DNA of 64,000 bases from Streptomyces sp. CG4 (GTDB lineage: Bacteria; Actinomycetota; Actinomycetes; Streptomycetales; Streptomycetaceae). Under the pieces are notes generated by a model, which worked only from the letters and a program-made list of their open reading frames with translations, searched no databases and had not been told where the DNA came from. A program made the position numbers and the translations under genes. Numbering within the stretch: position 1 is the first letter of the stretch; each line of letters opens with the position of its first letter. This document shows positions 32,114 through 41,357 of this stretch, in pieces. The stretch lies in the NCBI RefSeq assembly GCF_041080655.1, contig NZ_CP163525.1, positions 8,866,001-8,930,000 of the forward strand, given 5' to 3'.

Positions 32114-32659
32114 GGCGCGGGGCTCCTCGCCGGCGGCGGTTCGGGTGCTTTCGCTAAGCCCATTTCAGCCGCTGCCGCCCCTGCGGGCACCTCGAAGGAC
32201 GCGGTTTTCCTCGCCGCATGCCCGTTCCGCCGCCGGTCGCATGCCCGTTCCGCCGCCGGTTCCGGACAGCAAGGAGCCCTGGCTGGACGGGGGAGGCCAG
32301 CCAGGGCCGTCTGCGGTGATGCGGTCGGGGGAGGAAGGACGGTTCCGGTCACCCCGCGCATCACGTATGCATGAACGATAAATCATCTGGTGGGCGGACC
32401 GGTACTCAGAAGTAGGTCACGTGACCCGTTTCACGCCGTCCGCGTCGCGGTGTTTGCGCGCCTGACCGACGGGCAGGCGGAATCTCGTGCTTCGGACCGG
32501 AGGCGCGCGCCCAGCGGGAACCGTAAGGCCGCCGGGGTCTCCCTTCCGGTGGACCGGGCGGCCCGCCTGCGGCCAATCCTGACCTCACGGTTCGGGCGGG
32601 GCCCGGAAACACCCTCCCGCCGGACGCGTGCCCTGACATCACGTTCAGGAGCGATTCGC
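32114..32659. promoter_or_regulatory. 546-base upstream region of the sigma factor gene
   Basis: No gene is supported here. Visible elements are a 22-base direct repeat in tandem (32216-32260) and a perfect 12-base palindrome GGTCACGTGACC at 32415-32426, about 235 bases before the sigma ATG. A stretch of lower GC lies at 32360-32400 (ATGCATGAACGATAAATC). CAGGAG at 32646 is the sigma ribosome-binding site. Confidence 0.5.
32216..32260. repeat. Tandem direct repeat, 22-base unit, period 23
   Basis: The unit (begins GCATGCCCGTTCCGCC, ends GCCGGT) occurs twice without mismatch at 32216-32237 and 32239-32260. Only two copies exist, so it is not CRISPR-like. Confidence 0.85.
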
Positions 32660-33517
32660 ATGCTGACCGACTTGTCGACAAGCCGCCCCGGCACGCCCGC
32701 AACGACCGCCGACGCCGCACCCGCCCGCAGAACCCACGACGACGCACCCGACACCACGCAGCTGTTCGTCCGGCTGGCATCCCTGGGCGACGGCCCCGAA
32801 CGGGACGCCGTGCGCGCCGAACTCGTCGCCGCCTGGCTGCCCATGGCCCACCGCATCGCCGGCCGCTTCCGCGACCGGGGCGAGTCCGTCGAGGACCTTC
32901 GGCAGGTGGCCGCGCTCGGGCTGGTCAAGGCCGTGGACCGGTTCGACCCCGCCCGCGGGGCCTTCGAGAGCTATGCCGTGCCGACCGTCACCGGCGAGGT
33001 CAAACGGCACTTCCGGGACCGGACGTGGGCCGTCAGAGTGCCGCGCCGGATCCAGGACCTGCGCAACCGGGTGCGCGTGGCCCGCCGTGAACTCACCCAG
33101 CACCCCGGCAGCCCCGAACCCACCGTCGCCGCCGTGGCCGCCCACACCGGCCTCACCGAGGAGGAGGTCGGCGCGGGCCTGGCGGCGCTGGAGAGCTACA
33201 GCTCCCTGTCGCTGGACGCCGTACTGTCCGCCGGCGGCGACGACGGCGGCAGCAGCCTCGCCGACACCCTCGGCGAGCCGGACACCTCCTACGACGTCGT
33301 GGTCGACCGCGAGGCCGCGAAAGCGGGACTGCGCCGGCTGCCCGAGCGGGAGCGGGCCATCCTCTACATGCGCTTCTTCGAGGACATGACGCAGAGCCGC
33401 ATCGCCGACCGGCTGGGCATCTCCCAGATGCACGTCTCCCGGCTGATCAGCCGAAGCTGCGCCCGCGTCCGCGACGAGGCGCTGGGCGGGTGCCCGCGCG
33501 GCACCCGACCGGCGTGA
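32660..33517 (+). CDS. SigB/SigF/SigG-family RNA polymerase sigma factor
   Basis: 285 residues from ATG 32660. Region 2 is EDLRQVAALGLVKAVDRFDP and AFESYAVPTVTGEVKRHFRD. Region 3 is VRVPRRIQDLRNRVRVARREL. Region 4 is LPERERAILYMRFFEDMTQS, RIADRLGISQMHVSRLISRS. This is the group-3 stress/sporulation sigma type abundant in Streptomyces. Such factors are normally held by an RsbW-like anti-sigma, but none is adjacent; an RsbW-like ATPase lies 4 kb away at 37530. A 30-residue Thr/Pro/Ala-rich N-terminal tail precedes region 1.2/2. Confidence 0.94.
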   Translation: MLTDLSTSRPGTPATTADAAPARRTHDDAPDTTQLFVRLASLGDGPERDAVRAELVAAWLPMAHRIAGRFRDRGESVEDLRQVAALGLVKAVDRFDPARGAFESYAVPTVTGEVKRHFRDRTWAVRVPRRIQDLRNRVRVARRELTQHPGSPEPTVAAVAAHTGLTEEEVGAGLAALESYSSLSLDAVLSAGGDDGGSSLADTLGEPDTSYDVVVDREAAKAGLRRLPERERAILYMRFFEDMTQSRIADRLGISQMHVSRLISRSCARVRDEALGGCPRGTRPA

Positions 33518-33536
33518 GCGCGCTGCCGAGGGAACG

Positions 33537-35792
33537 TCACCTCTTCGCCTGGGCCGCCCCGGTCGTGATGCCCAGCGGCCGGGCCAGGCCCGAGACCCCC
33601 TCGTCCAGCCGCTGCAGATGGCGCAGCACCCGGTCGGTGACCCGGCCGTAGCGCGGGGTGCGCAGGGTGCCCGGCTCCAGCATCGACGCGATGCTGGGGC
33701 CCCGCTCGATCTCCGCCGTGGCGCGCGGGTCGGCGACATGGGCGGAGATCGCCTCGATGTTGTGCACGATCCGCGCGCACGCCCCGCGCAGCCGGGGGTC
33801 CGCCGCTATGGAGGGATGCGTCGGCAACAGCTCGGCCGTGGCCGCGAGCGAACGCCCGTGGTAGGCGCACGTCTCCAGCAGCGCCACCACGTACCGGGCG
33901 GTGTCCCGGCGGGCGCGCAGCGGGGCGATCGGATGGGTCAGCGGCTCGGTGGCCGCGCGCAGATCGGCCAGCGCCTGGTCCAGATCGCGGGCCTGCTCCA
34001 CGAGATCGTCGCCCGCCCCGCCGCTCAACTGGTCAACGGCGGCCCGCGTGACATCGGCGAGCCGGTTCAGCACCTCGACGAGGAGTTCGTTGGTACGGCG
34101 ATCGGTGTGGATCGGCAGCACCACCGCCGCCGCGATCACCCCGCAGGCCGCGCCGAGCGCCGTCTCCTCCACCCGCAGCACCAGCACCGAGAGGCTGTAG
34201 GTGTTCAGCAGCGTGTACAGCAGCCCCAGCATCGCCGTGACGAAGAACGACATCAGCGTGTACGACAGGGGCGCCGTGTAGAACATCGCGAAGATGAACA
34301 CCAGCACCAGCGCGAACGCCGTCCACGTGTGGTGCCCGACCAGCCCGGCGAGGCCGATACCGGCCACCACGCCGAGCACGGTGCCCAGCAGCCGACGGTA
34401 GCCCTTCACCAGGATCTCGCCGGTCGAGGCGGTGTTGAGGAACACGATCCAGCAGGTCAGCACCGCCCAGTACCAGCGCTGACTGGACAGCAGCTCGCCG
34501 CCGACGATGGCCAGCGCGGAGCCGACGGCCACCTGGACCGCGGCCCGCGTCGTGGGCCGGCGCAGCCCGGTCTGCTCCGCCTCCTCCGCCTCGCTCTCCT
34601 CGCCCGCCTCGATCGCGGCGTCCTCCGCGTCCAGCTCCTCGCGTGAGCGGGCCGTCGCCGGGGTGTCGTCCGACTCGTCCTGCGGCCCGTCCAGCGCCAG
34701 CCGCAGCCCCAGGGCGGCACGGGCGGCCTCGCCGAGCCCCCGGAAGACGTCCTGCACGGCCGGCGAGGCCTTGGGCAGGTTCTCCTCCTCGCGGTAGCCG
34801 AGCAGCCGGTTGCGTACCTGGGCCAGCGCGGTGCCCCGGGCCTCGCCGAGCGGCCGCAGCATCAGCACGCGCAGCGCCTGCAGGTCCCGGCGCAGGGCCT
34901 CCGTCGCCTCGTCCCGGACCGGCTGCTCACCGCCCAAGGGCAGTGGGGCGCCCGGCAGATGCAGGGTCAGGGTGTCGGTCCGCTCGGCGCTGCGCGCGGT
35001 GAGCAGCAGCAGGCCGAGCCGTTCGGAGGCGATCTCGGCGTCGGCGATCCGGCGCTGCAGCAGCCGGGCCACGGCCGCGTCGGAGGTGCCGTCCTCCAGG
35101 CGGCCCTGGATCATCAGCGCCGTCTCGTGCAGCCGCGCGGTGGCGGTGCGCAGATCCTCCAGGACCTTCTCCACGCCGTCCGGGCCGGCGTCCAGCAACT
35201 CGGCCTGGACGGCGATCAGCTGGGCGAGCCGGGCGCGGAACGCCCGCCGCAGCCGGTCCAGGGTGCCGGCCGGGGTCTCGGGCAGCAGCACGAAGCGCGC
35301 GGCGGCACTGGAGACGAACGCCACGCACAGGACGCCGTACAGCGTGGGCAGCGTGGCGGTCGTCGCGTGCACGAACAGGGAGAGGAAGTAGACCTGGAAA
35401 CCGATCAGGCCGAGCGCCGTGCCGCGGTCGCCGAACCGGCGGCCGTAGACCGCGCAGAAGATGAGGGCGACGAAGAACAGGTCCCCGACGACGACTCGTT
35501 GGTTCAGCAGCGCGCCAAGCGACACCGAGGCCAGCGCCACCGGCAGGCCGAGCGCGAGCGTCACGGCCTGCTGGGAGCGCTGCGTCTCGCGGATCGCGAA
35601 GGTCGCCACCATCGCCGCCATGGCCCCGGCGACCAGCTGGGACACCGGCACCCGCAGGGCGGCCAGCACGGCGAGGGTCAGCGCGATGGCGGTGACCGTG
35701 CGCAGGCCGGCGGTGAGCCTGAGCAGCCCGGGATCGGACGCCGCGAGCCGGTCCCACATCCGTACCCGCCCCGACCGCCCCGCTGTGCCCAC
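33537..35792 (-). CDS. FUSC-family (aromatic acid exporter-like) integral membrane protein
   Basis: 751 residues with two hydrophobic blocks, about 25-175 and 430-565, each with five to six helices, separated and followed by long cytoplasmic helical segments. This is the duplicated FUSC/AaeB/YccS layout. Acidic low-complexity (EELDAEDAAIEAGEESEAEE) lies before the second block. FUSC members are linked to efflux of aromatic acids or other small molecules; the substrate is unknown. GTG 35792 with GAGAG upstream and ATG 35759 are both possible starts. Confidence 0.88.
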   Translation of the reverse strand: MGTAGRSGRVRMWDRLAASDPGLLRLTAGLRTVTAIALTLAVLAALRVPVSQLVAGAMAAMVATFAIRETQRSQQAVTLALGLPVALASVSLGALLNQRVVVGDLFFVALIFCAVYGRRFGDRGTALGLIGFQVYFLSLFVHATTATLPTLYGVLCVAFVSSAAARFVLLPETPAGTLDRLRRAFRARLAQLIAVQAELLDAGPDGVEKVLEDLRTATARLHETALMIQGRLEDGTSDAAVARLLQRRIADAEIASERLGLLLLTARSAERTDTLTLHLPGAPLPLGGEQPVRDEATEALRRDLQALRVLMLRPLGEARGTALAQVRNRLLGYREEENLPKASPAVQDVFRGLGEAARAALGLRLALDGPQDESDDTPATARSREELDAEDAAIEAGEESEAEEAEQTGLRRPTTRAAVQVAVGSALAIVGGELLSSQRWYWAVLTCWIVFLNTASTGEILVKGYRRLLGTVLGVVAGIGLAGLVGHHTWTAFALVLVFIFAMFYTAPLSYTLMSFFVTAMLGLLYTLLNTYSLSVLVLRVEETALGAACGVIAAAVVLPIHTDRRTNELLVEVLNRLADVTRAAVDQLSGGAGDDLVEQARDLDQALADLRAATEPLTHPIAPLRARRDTARYVVALLETCAYHGRSLAATAELLPTHPSIAADPRLRGACARIVHNIEAISAHVADPRATAEIERGPSIASMLEPGTLRTPRYGRVTDRVLRHLQRLDEGVSGLARPLGITTGAAQAKR

Positions 35793-35928
35793 GCCGCCGC
35801 GCTCTCTCCCGTGCCAGAAATCGATCTACGCCCCAGCATCGCACGACGGTCCGAATTACTTGCTCTCGGCCAGGTGGCTGGGCGCGCGGTTCCCCGCGTC
35901 CCTGGACCGAGCTGCGGCTCGCCTGCCT

Positions 35929-37293
35929 CTACGCCGTCCCCTCCGCCCGGGCCCGTACCTGTTCCGGGGTCAGATACGAGTCGGTGAACTCGAAGTCCTT
36001 CAGCCGGGCGGGCTTGCGGGCCTGGAAGCCGGTGCGGACGAAATCGTCGCCCGCGACCGCGTTCAGCAGCCAGTTGGTCATCACCCGGGTCTTGGCGACA
36101 TTGGTGCGCAGCGCCGACCAGTGGTACCCGCGGGCCACCGCCTGGGCCGGCAGTCCGCGCAGCTCGATGCCGAGCGGCTTGGACACCGCGTCCTTGCCGC
36201 CGAGGTCGACGACGAGGCCCAGGTCGTGGTGCACATACGGCTGCAGCGGCTGACCCCGCAGGGTCGCGATCACGTTGTCGGCGACCGTCCTGCCCTGGCG
36301 CATGGCGTGCTGCGCGGTGGGCGGGCAGACCGCGCCCTCCTCGCCCTTGGCCAGGTCCGGTACGGCCGCCGAGTCGCCGAGCGAGAACACGCCGTCGTAG
36401 CCCGGCAGGGTCAGTTCCGGGGTGACCGCCAGCCGGCCGCGGACCGTCTCCGCGCCGAGCGTGCCGATCAGCGGGCTCGCGACCACACCGGCCGTCCAGA
36501 TCAGTGTGTGCGTCGGCACCACCCGGCCGTCGGTGAAGGTGACCTCCTCCGCCCCGGCCTTCTCGATCGACACCCCCAGCGACACCTCGATGCCGCGCCG
36601 CCCGAGGATCTCCTGCGCGCTGCGGCCGAGCTTCTCGCCCAGCTCCGGCATGAGCCTGGGCGCGATGTCGATCAGATGCCACTTGATCAGGCCGGGGTCC
36701 AGCCGCGGGTACCGGGTGACGGCCGCGTGCGTGAGCCGCTGCAGACAGGCGGCGGTCTCGGTGCCGGCGTATCCGCCGCCGACCACCACGAACTGCAGCC
36801 GCGCGGCCCGCTCGGCCGGGTCGTCGCTGGCGTCGGCGAGGTCGAGCTGGGTGATGACGTGGTCGCGGATGTAGGCGGCCTCGGCGAGGGTCTTCATCCC
36901 GAAGGCGTGGTCGGTCAGCCCGGGGATGTCGAAGGTGCGGGTGACGCTGCCGGGGGCCAGCACGATGTAGTCGTAGGGCTCGTTGACGATCTTGTCGGTG
37001 ATGGTGCGGACGACGCACACCTTGGCCTTCAGATCCACCCCGATCGCGCCGCCGGGCAGGATCCGGGTCCGGTACTTCTTGCTGCGGCGCAGGCTCAGGG
37101 CGATCGACTGCGGCGTGAGCACACCGGAGGCGACCTGGGGCAGCAGGGGCAGATACAGCTGGTAGGAGTACGGCGTCACCAGGGTGACGTCCGCCTCGGC
37201 GGGAGCGAGCTTCCGCTCCAGGCGGCGGACGCACCCCACTCCGGCGAAGCCTGCGCCAACCACCAGGATCCTGGGTCGTGTCACGGTGTTCAT
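35929..37293 (-). CDS. NAD(P)H:quinone oxidoreductase-like flavoprotein (type II NADH dehydrogenase family)
   Basis: 454 residues. The FAD Rossmann motif is LVVGAGFAGVGCVRRLE, the NADH motif is FVVVGGGYAGTETAACL, and the closing FAD block is GVFSLGDSAAVPD. LPQVASGVLTPQSI matches the quinone-site region of NDH-2 enzymes. It would oxidise NADH at the membrane without proton pumping. GAAAGGG abuts ATG 37293, so GTG 37284, nine bases after that site, may be the true start. It follows the RsbW-like gene on the same strand after a 236-base gap in which I see no further gene. Confidence 0.9.
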   Translation of the reverse strand: MNTVTRPRILVVGAGFAGVGCVRRLERKLAPAEADVTLVTPYSYQLYLPLLPQVASGVLTPQSIALSLRRSKKYRTRILPGGAIGVDLKAKVCVVRTITDKIVNEPYDYIVLAPGSVTRTFDIPGLTDHAFGMKTLAEAAYIRDHVITQLDLADASDDPAERAARLQFVVVGGGYAGTETAACLQRLTHAAVTRYPRLDPGLIKWHLIDIAPRLMPELGEKLGRSAQEILGRRGIEVSLGVSIEKAGAEEVTFTDGRVVPTHTLIWTAGVVASPLIGTLGAETVRGRLAVTPELTLPGYDGVFSLGDSAAVPDLAKGEEGAVCPPTAQHAMRQGRTVADNVIATLRGQPLQPYVHHDLGLVVDLGGKDAVSKPLGIELRGLPAQAVARGYHWSALRTNVAKTRVMTNWLLNAVAGDDFVRTGFQARKPARLKDFEFTDSYLTPEQVRARAEGTA

Positions 37294-37529
37294 CCCTTTC
37301 TGCGGCTCCAGGCGGTCCGACTCGACGCCGTTCGCCCGCCCTGGATCGAGGCGCACCACCTTCGATCCCACCGTGCCCCGAGCCGTTCCGCCAGCCGGGC
37401 GCGGCAGGCAGACGAACGCGTGGGCACCAGCATGCCCCCGCACAGCGCGGAGAAACCGGGGATCGCACGCATGCGCGTCGTACGCGCGGGCGGCGTGCGC
37501 CGGGGATGCGGCCGCCGGACCGTACGCCG

Positions 37530-37961
37530 TCACCAGGGCAGGAACGCGTGGATGTCCTTGCCCTCGTCGTCCACGACGACGCTGACCTGCGTGCACAGCG
37601 TGTGCATCAGATGCCAGCCGATGCCGCCGCCCCGGCCCGGGTGGAAGGGCCGCGGTTCCGGCCGGACCCTGCTCGTGTCGTGCATCGTCACGTGCACGCC
37701 GTCGAAGGTGCGGCGCAGCCGCAGACCGAACGGCCCGGGCGCGTACTGGATCGCGTTGGCGGCCAGCTCCGTCACGACCAGCAGGATGTCGTCCCAGTGG
37801 TCGTGGGCGGCCGGCGGCGACCGCATGGCGAGCGTGCCCAGGAACTCCTCCGCGGCGAGCCGCGCCTCCGTGACATTGTGCAGCTCACCCGCGAAGGAGA
37901 AGGCGCGCTCGTAGCTGTCCTCCGTAGGCGGTTTGCCGCCCCCACGCCGCTCCGTCGACAT
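37530..37961 (-). CDS. RsbW-like GHKL ATP-binding protein (anti-sigma/serine kinase type)
   Basis: 143 residues forming one HATPase_c_2 domain. The N-box is LLVVTELAANAIQYAPGP with E65 and N69; the G1-equivalent is MHDTSRVRP; and the lid/G2 region is GGGIGWHLM. Streptomyces encodes dozens of such proteins, some of which bind SigB-type sigma factors while others act as signalling kinases. Both sigma genes of the window are possible but unproven partners. ATG 37961 opens an intact frame. Confidence 0.9.
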   Translation of the reverse strand: MSTERRGGGKPPTEDSYERAFSFAGELHNVTEARLAAEEFLGTLAMRSPPAAHDHWDDILLVVTELAANAIQYAPGPFGLRLRRTFDGVHVTMHDTSRVRPEPRPFHPGRGGGIGWHLMHTLCTQVSVVVDDEGKDIHAFLPW

Positions 37962-38099
37962 CTCGCATTCCCTGGTTCCGGCCGGTGCGCTCCCTAAGGA
38001 CCCTGCGCCGAGCCGGTCGTCGGTCTGATCTCCTTCTGCGTGTGCGGGTTCCCCGCAGCCGGGCGGCTATGTACGCGGGCGGCCGTGTGGTGCGGGGCG

Positions 38100-39998
38100 T
38101 CAGCGGAAGACGTCGTCCGGCTCGTCCCAGTCCGCCGGCTCCTGCGGGCTCCGCGGCGCCCTGGAGCGTGCCTGGTACATCGCGTCGATCTCGGCGGCGT
38201 GGTGCCGGACTATCGCGTCCCGGCGCAGCTTCATCGACGGGGTGAGCAGTCCGTTGTCCGCGGCGAACGGCTCCGGCAGGACCCGGTAGACCCGGATGGA
38301 CTCCGCACGGGACACCGGGCTGTTCGCGGTGGCGACGGCCCGCGCGATCTCCTCCCGCAGGGCGTTCTCCTCACGGGTCTCGCGGCCCGGACCGCCGCCC
38401 TGGAGTGCCAGCGCGGCCCGCCAGTGCGCGAGGAAGCCCGGGTCCAGGGTGATGAGGGCGCCGACACAGGGCCGGTCGTCGCCGATCACGACCGCCTGGT
38501 GGATGAGCGGATGCATGCGCAGCCGCTGCTCCAGCGGGGCCGGGGCGACGCTCTTGCCGCCGCTGGTGACGATGATGTCCTTCTTGCGCCCGGTGATCGT
38601 CAGATAGCCCTCGGAGTCCACCCGCCCGATGTCCCCGGTGGCAAGCCAGCCGCCGCGCAGCACGGCCCGCGTCGCCGCCTCGTCGCCGACGTAGCCCTGG
38701 AACACCGACGGACCGCGCACCAGGATCTCCCCGTCGTCGGCCACCTGGACCTCGGTGCCCGGCAACGGCCGGCCGACCGTCCCGGACTTCTCCCGGCCGA
38801 GCGGCTGCATGGTGATCCCGCCGGAGGACTCGGTCAGGCCGTAGCCGTCGTTGATGGCCACTCCGATGCCCTCGTAGAACAGGGTCAGTTCACGGCTGAG
38901 CGAGGAACCGCCGGAGGTGCCGCGCACCACCCGCCCGCCGAGCGCGGCCCGCAGCCTGCGGTACACCGTCCGCTCGAACACGGCGTGCTGCAGCCTGAGC
39001 TCGAGTCCCGGACCCGGCCCGGTGCCCAGCCGGCGGCGCTCCTCGGCCGCGGCGAAGTCCCGCGCGGTCTGCGCGGCCCGCTCGAACAGGGCACCCCGGC
39101 CCGCCTGCTGCGCGGTCCGCAGGACGTTCTTGTAGAGCTTCTCGAACACCGACGGCACGCCGTACAGATACGTCGGCCGGAAGGTGCTCAGCGCCGATGC
39201 CAGCGAGGCCTCGGTCAGCTCCGGCTCGTGTGCCATCAGCGCACCGCCGCGGACACAGGTGAGCATGATCATGATGCCGTACACATGCGAGAACGGCAGG
39301 AACGCCAGCACGGACGGCTGCTGTCCCGGCGGTGCCGCGACGTGCGCCCAGCCGGCCAGCAGCGTGTCGCAGGGGTAGGCGAGGCCGCGGTGGCTCAGCG
39401 CGCAGCCTTGAGGGCGGCCGGAGGTGCCGGAGGTGTAGACGACCGCCGCCGTGGCGTCCGGCAGCACGATCCGGCGCAGTGACTCCACCGTCGTGTACGG
39501 CACCTCGGCGCCGTGCCGGACGAGCTCGGGCACCGCGCCCGCGTCCAGCTGCCAGACGTGCCGCAGCCGCGGCAGTCCGGCGCACACCGTGCCGATGGTC
39601 ATGACCCCCTGCTCGTCCTCGATCAGCACGGCCACACAACCGGCGTCCCGCAGGATCCACTCGGCCTGGTCGCGCGAGGAGGCCGGATGGATCGGCACCA
39701 CCTCCGCGCCAATGGTCCACAGCGCAAGGCTGAACACGGTCCACTCGCGGCGGGTGCGGGACATCAGGGCCACCCGGTGGCCGGGGGAGATCCCCGCGGC
39801 GACCAGCCCCTTGGCCAGGTCGACCACCTCGTCCCGCAGCTCGACGGCAGTCGTCTCCTGCCAGCCGCCGGCCGTGGGATCCGTGCGGTGCGCGAGCACC
39901 GGCAGGGCCGGGCTGCGCTCCGCGGTGTCGAAGACGCTGTCGGCGAGGCCGCCGGTGAGCGGCGGGGCAACGGGGCGAGCGAGGGCGACGTCGCGCAT
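38100..39998 (-). CDS. AMP-dependent long-chain acyl-CoA synthetase family protein
   Basis: 632 residues from ATG 39998 (CTGGAG upstream). Adenylation motifs are present: P-loop YTSGTSGRPQG (188-198), NDGYGLTESSGGI, GGWLATGDIGRVD, GRKKDIIVTSGGK, and the C-terminal lysine in TPSMKLRRD. The P-loop has Gln197 where most members have Lys (TSGTTGxPKG), which may lower ATP affinity. The layout matches FadD15-type ligases, which activate fatty acids as acyl-AMP then acyl-CoA. It is monocistronic behind a 180-base leader with a hairpin. Confidence 0.92.
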   Translation of the reverse strand: MRDVALARPVAPPLTGGLADSVFDTAERSPALPVLAHRTDPTAGGWQETTAVELRDEVVDLAKGLVAAGISPGHRVALMSRTRREWTVFSLALWTIGAEVVPIHPASSRDQAEWILRDAGCVAVLIEDEQGVMTIGTVCAGLPRLRHVWQLDAGAVPELVRHGAEVPYTTVESLRRIVLPDATAAVVYTSGTSGRPQGCALSHRGLAYPCDTLLAGWAHVAAPPGQQPSVLAFLPFSHVYGIMIMLTCVRGGALMAHEPELTEASLASALSTFRPTYLYGVPSVFEKLYKNVLRTAQQAGRGALFERAAQTARDFAAAEERRRLGTGPGPGLELRLQHAVFERTVYRRLRAALGGRVVRGTSGGSSLSRELTLFYEGIGVAINDGYGLTESSGGITMQPLGREKSGTVGRPLPGTEVQVADDGEILVRGPSVFQGYVGDEAATRAVLRGGWLATGDIGRVDSEGYLTITGRKKDIIVTSGGKSVAPAPLEQRLRMHPLIHQAVVIGDDRPCVGALITLDPGFLAHWRAALALQGGGPGRETREENALREEIARAVATANSPVSRAESIRVYRVLPEPFAADNGLLTPSMKLRRDAIVRHHAAEIDAMYQARSRAPRSPQEPADWDEPDDVFR

Positions 39999-40026
39999 GC
40001 GCTGCTCCAGGGTGTACGGAGGGTCA

Positions 40027-40055
40027 CACCGCCGATCGGCTCTGTGTCGGCGGTG
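40027..40055. terminator. Hairpin between the YbdK-type ligase and acyl-CoA ligase genes
   Basis: CACCGCCGA and TCGGCGGTG form a perfect nine-base-pair stem with an 11-base loop. It lies downstream of the carboxylate-amine ligase stop (40180) and about 30 bases upstream of the acyl-CoA ligase start, so it can be a terminator or a leader structure. Confidence 0.6.
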
Positions 40056-40179
40056 CTCGAATGTAGCCGAGGTGAGCGCGTTCGGTATGGGGAACGGTGA
40101 AGTCGTGATCAGCTGATGACGTGGGCGTGTCCGGGGTCGCGGGGAGGCCGCATGCGGACCGGGGTGTCGGGCCGGGCGC

Positions 40180-41292
40180 TCAGCCCTGGGTGTGCCGTAC
40201 GCACTCGATCACGACCTCCCGCAGACTGCCGGCCCGCTCCAGCAGCCGGCGCTGCTGACGTGCCCCGTTGCCGCGCCGCAGCAGCTCCGCGACGCCCTGC
40301 TCGGCGCGCTCGGCGTCGCCGTAGGCGGTGAGGGCGTCGGCGGTGTACTCCAGGAGCGAGCGCAGCACCTCCGGCGCGGGGCGGGGCTGCATGGTCACGG
40401 GGTCGAGCAGATCCTGGTCCAGTCCCGACCGGGCCGCCTGCCAGACGCCCAGCCGGAGCACGCTCACGCTGTGGTCCGGCGCGGACCGGCCGGCCCGCCA
40501 GTCGCGCGCCGCCGTCTCCACCAGGGCGCGGATCAGGGTGGCGACGAGGACGGCGGTCTGCGCGCACAGGCAGACGTCCGCCACCCGGATCTCCACGGTC
40601 GGGCAGTGGGTGGACAGCCGCGCGTCGAAGTAGGCCATGGCCTCGTCCAGGATGACGCCGGTGGCCACCATCTCCTTCACCCTTTGGTGGTACCGCTCGG
40701 GGGAGACGAACAACTCGGTCGGGCCGGCCGACGGCCAGCGCTCCCAGACCCGGGTGCGGTAGCTGGCGTAGCCCGTGTCGCTGCCCTGCCAGAACGGGGA
40801 GTTGGCGCTCATCGCCACGAGCACGGGCAGCCAGGGGCGCAGCCGGTCGAGCACCGCGACACCCTCCTCGTCGGACTCCACTGCTACATGTACATGGCAG
40901 CCGCAGACGAGCTGGTCCCGGGTGCCGACCCCGTACCGCTCGGCCAGCCACGCATAGCGGTCGTTCACGGTCAGCAAGGGACTGACCGGGAGCGGGGAGA
41001 CGGCGAGCGCCGCGACCGCGCAGCCGAACTGCCCGGCGTGCCGGGCCGCCTCCTTGCGGCAGCGAACGATCTCCTCGCCGAGGTCCGCCATGTCCGCCTG
41101 CGGATGTGTGGCGAACTCCAGCATCTGCCCGAACAGCTCCTTGTCGAACACGTCCTGCCCGGGATCGTCATGGGCGACCTGGGCGAGGACGGCCGCCGCC
41201 AGCGCCCTCGGGTCGCCGCTCTCGGGGTCGACCAGAAGGAGTTCCTCCTCCACACCGACGGTGCGCACGTGGTGCCACCCTTCCGTGTTCAT
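40180..41292 (-). CDS. Carboxylate-amine ligase, YbdK / glutamate-cysteine ligase 2 type
   Basis: 370 residues from ATG 41292. The family start TVGVEEELLLVDPESGDP is diagnostic, followed by FATHPQADMADLGEEI, VCGCHVHVAVESDEEGV, PVLVAMSANSPFWQG, and CPTVEIRVADVC, all part of the GCS2 active site. The family joins glutamate with cysteine or another amine using ATP. Mycothiol, not glutathione, is the usual thiol of Streptomyces, so the true substrate is uncertain. It lies 65 bases downstream of glgB on the same strand and could be read through from the glucan operon. Confidence 0.9.
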   Translation of the reverse strand: MNTEGWHHVRTVGVEEELLLVDPESGDPRALAAAVLAQVAHDDPGQDVFDKELFGQMLEFATHPQADMADLGEEIVRCRKEAARHAGQFGCAVAALAVSPLPVSPLLTVNDRYAWLAERYGVGTRDQLVCGCHVHVAVESDEEGVAVLDRLRPWLPVLVAMSANSPFWQGSDTGYASYRTRVWERWPSAGPTELFVSPERYHQRVKEMVATGVILDEAMAYFDARLSTHCPTVEIRVADVCLCAQTAVLVATLIRALVETAARDWRAGRSAPDHSVSVLRLGVWQAARSGLDQDLLDPVTMQPRPAPEVLRSLLEYTADALTAYGDAERAEQGVAELLRRGNGARQQRRLLERAGSLREVVIECVRHTQG

Positions 41293-41357
41293 GCCACGCG
41301 GGACAGCCGTGGCAGGCAGACCCCGACCGCCCTGGGCGGGCCGCCGGCGCCTGTGGT

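Noticed and set aside
32216..32260. CRISPR-like repeat
   Set aside because: Only two adjoining copies with a one-base spacer, no spacers and no cas genes.
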